The translations under genes were made by a program, and so were the position numbers. The notes below the pieces were generated by a model, which saw only the letters and a list, made by a program, of their open reading frames with translations, was not told the DNA's origin and did no database searches. From Primorskyibacter marinus (GTDB lineage Bacteria; Pseudomonadota; Alphaproteobacteria; Rhodobacterales; Rhodobacteraceae): a DNA stretch of 36,083 nucleotides. Shown piece after piece: positions 35,613 to 36,083 of this stretch. The stretch covers positions 1 to 36,083 of the forward strand of contig NZ_QJSD01000021.1 in the NCBI RefSeq assembly GCF_003313245.1. Direction: 5' to 3'. Positions within the stretch are counted from its first letter, which is position 1; every line of letters starts with the position of its first letter.

Positions 35613-35739
35613 AACGATCTGGCTCTGAAGTCCAGATTTTGCAGACGTATTCGTAGGGCGTGAGGCGGCTGAGCGTCTTGAGGCAGCGCGGGAAGTTGTA
35701 GACGGCCATGAGGTCGGTGAGGTGTGGTCGCTGTCGTAG
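35575..35739 (-). mobile_element. Fragment of an IS481-family element
   Basis: The outer end appears to be TGTTCAGTCCC at 35575, which fits the TGT ends of IS481-type elements. The fragment contains only the C-terminal part of its transposase and is cut by an IS3-family element at 35740. The rest of the element lies beyond the window. Confidence 0.65.
35578..35739 (-). pseudogene. IS481-family transposase, C-terminal fragment
   Basis: About 53 residues remain: [48 protein letters not shown]. The YNxxRxLKTLxxLTPYEYxCKxWxxEPxRF pattern is the C-terminal tail of IS481 transposases. The catalytic core is absent because of the IS3-family insertion. Confidence 0.8.
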
Positions 35740-36083
35740 TGGAAGTGACCTGCCCCCCGCTGGTCCCTCGCTCATGACGAGAGTCTGCGGGTTTGATTTT
35801 GGTAGTCGTCGGTTTCGGGCTTGGCAAGCGCGGCGGGCACGGAGCCCTCAAATTGCTCAAGCGCCTGCCGCGCTTGCTTTGGCGTTCTGTTTCCCAGCGA
35901 AGAGTGCGGCCTGAAATTGTTGTAATCGTAGCTCCACAGCGCCAGTTTGCGGCGGGCATCGTCCAGGGTATCGAACAGCTCTTCATTGAGAAGCCCGTCC
36001 CGCAGGCTGCCGTTGAATGACTCGATGAAGGCATTCTGCTGCGGTTTTCCTGGGTCGATGTAATGCCAATCCACGCCGTTCCT
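35740..36083 (-). mobile_element. IS3-family element, cut by the window edge
   Basis: The left end appears to be TGGAAGTGACCTGCCCCCC, starting at 35740, inside the IS481 fragment. It carries the 3' part of an orfB transposase. The rest is beyond base 36083. Confidence 0.7.
35772..36083 (-). CDS. IS3-family transposase OrfB, partial
   Basis: The visible C-terminal 103 residues contain [20 protein letters not shown] with the last catalytic Glu (E in FIESFNG), then the tail [20 protein letters not shown]. This is the DDE integrase end of IS3-type OrfB. The frame is open at the window edge, so the start and the two Asp residues are outside. The protein ends [12 protein letters not shown]. The subgroup is not certain. 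Confidence 0.88.
   Translation of the reverse strand, partial: RNGVDWHYIDPGKPQQNAFIESFNGSLRDGLLNEELFDTLDDARRKLALWSYDYNNFRPHSSLGNRTPKQARQALEQFEGSVPAALAKPETDDYQNQTRRLSS

Overview
The window looks like chromosomal DNA of a Rhodobacteraceae (Roseobacter-group) alphaproteobacterium. The GC content is high. The proteins and gene order (hom-glpX-recJ, dnaG-rpoD, a PCMT-like protein followed by TolC, DUF6280 next to efp) are of the kind I associate with that family; this rests on recognition, not on a database search. Both edges lie in insertion sequences: base 1 is the exact outer end of an IS66-family element, and the right edge cuts an IS3-family transposase. The window may therefore be a whole contig that ended at repeats.

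Left accessory region (1-6152). A complete 2721-bp IS66-family element (tnpA, tnpB, tnpC on the minus strand) has cut off a MobV/Pre-type relaxase gene. About 100 bp upstream of that relaxase start is an inverted repeat whose loop carries a sequence like the pMV158 nick site, a candidate oriT. Next come weak or unknown small ORFs, several strong inverted repeats, a 120-aa unknown protein, a 66-aa protein whose ribosome-binding site is buried in a hairpin, and a tyrosine recombinase coupled to it. The recombinase frame ends inside the antisense of a tRNA-Glu(UUC) gene. I read this as one end of an integrative mobilizable element inserted at tRNA-Glu; its other end and any cargo lie outside the window.

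Core region (6153-25958). recJ, glpX and hom run leftwards, followed by a small lipoprotein gene. Then come a TetR regulator with its own operator-like palindrome, a pirin, a small membrane protein and an NAD(P)-glutamate dehydrogenase. An RTX calcium-binding protein with a type I secretion-like C-terminus sits behind an AT-rich promoter region. dnaG and rpoD follow, separated by a cluster of five GANTC (CcrM) sites. A PCMT-family protein, a TolC-type outer membrane protein and a PopZ-like protein with a disordered centre run rightwards. DUF6280 and efp are divergent. Clear hairpin terminators mark most convergent gene ends.

Right region (25959-36083). A lower-GC cation-efflux gene with gene-free flanks sits between efp and ygfZ. 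The minus-strand group phosphatase-MsbA-like ABC transporter-YgfZ follows, with the phosphatase and transporter overlapping by 4 bp. Then come a class V aminotransferase, a hisC-like aminotransferase and the lipoprotein-release pair lolC-lolD. The end of lolD has been altered by an IS481-family element, which is itself interrupted by the IS3-family element at the window edge.
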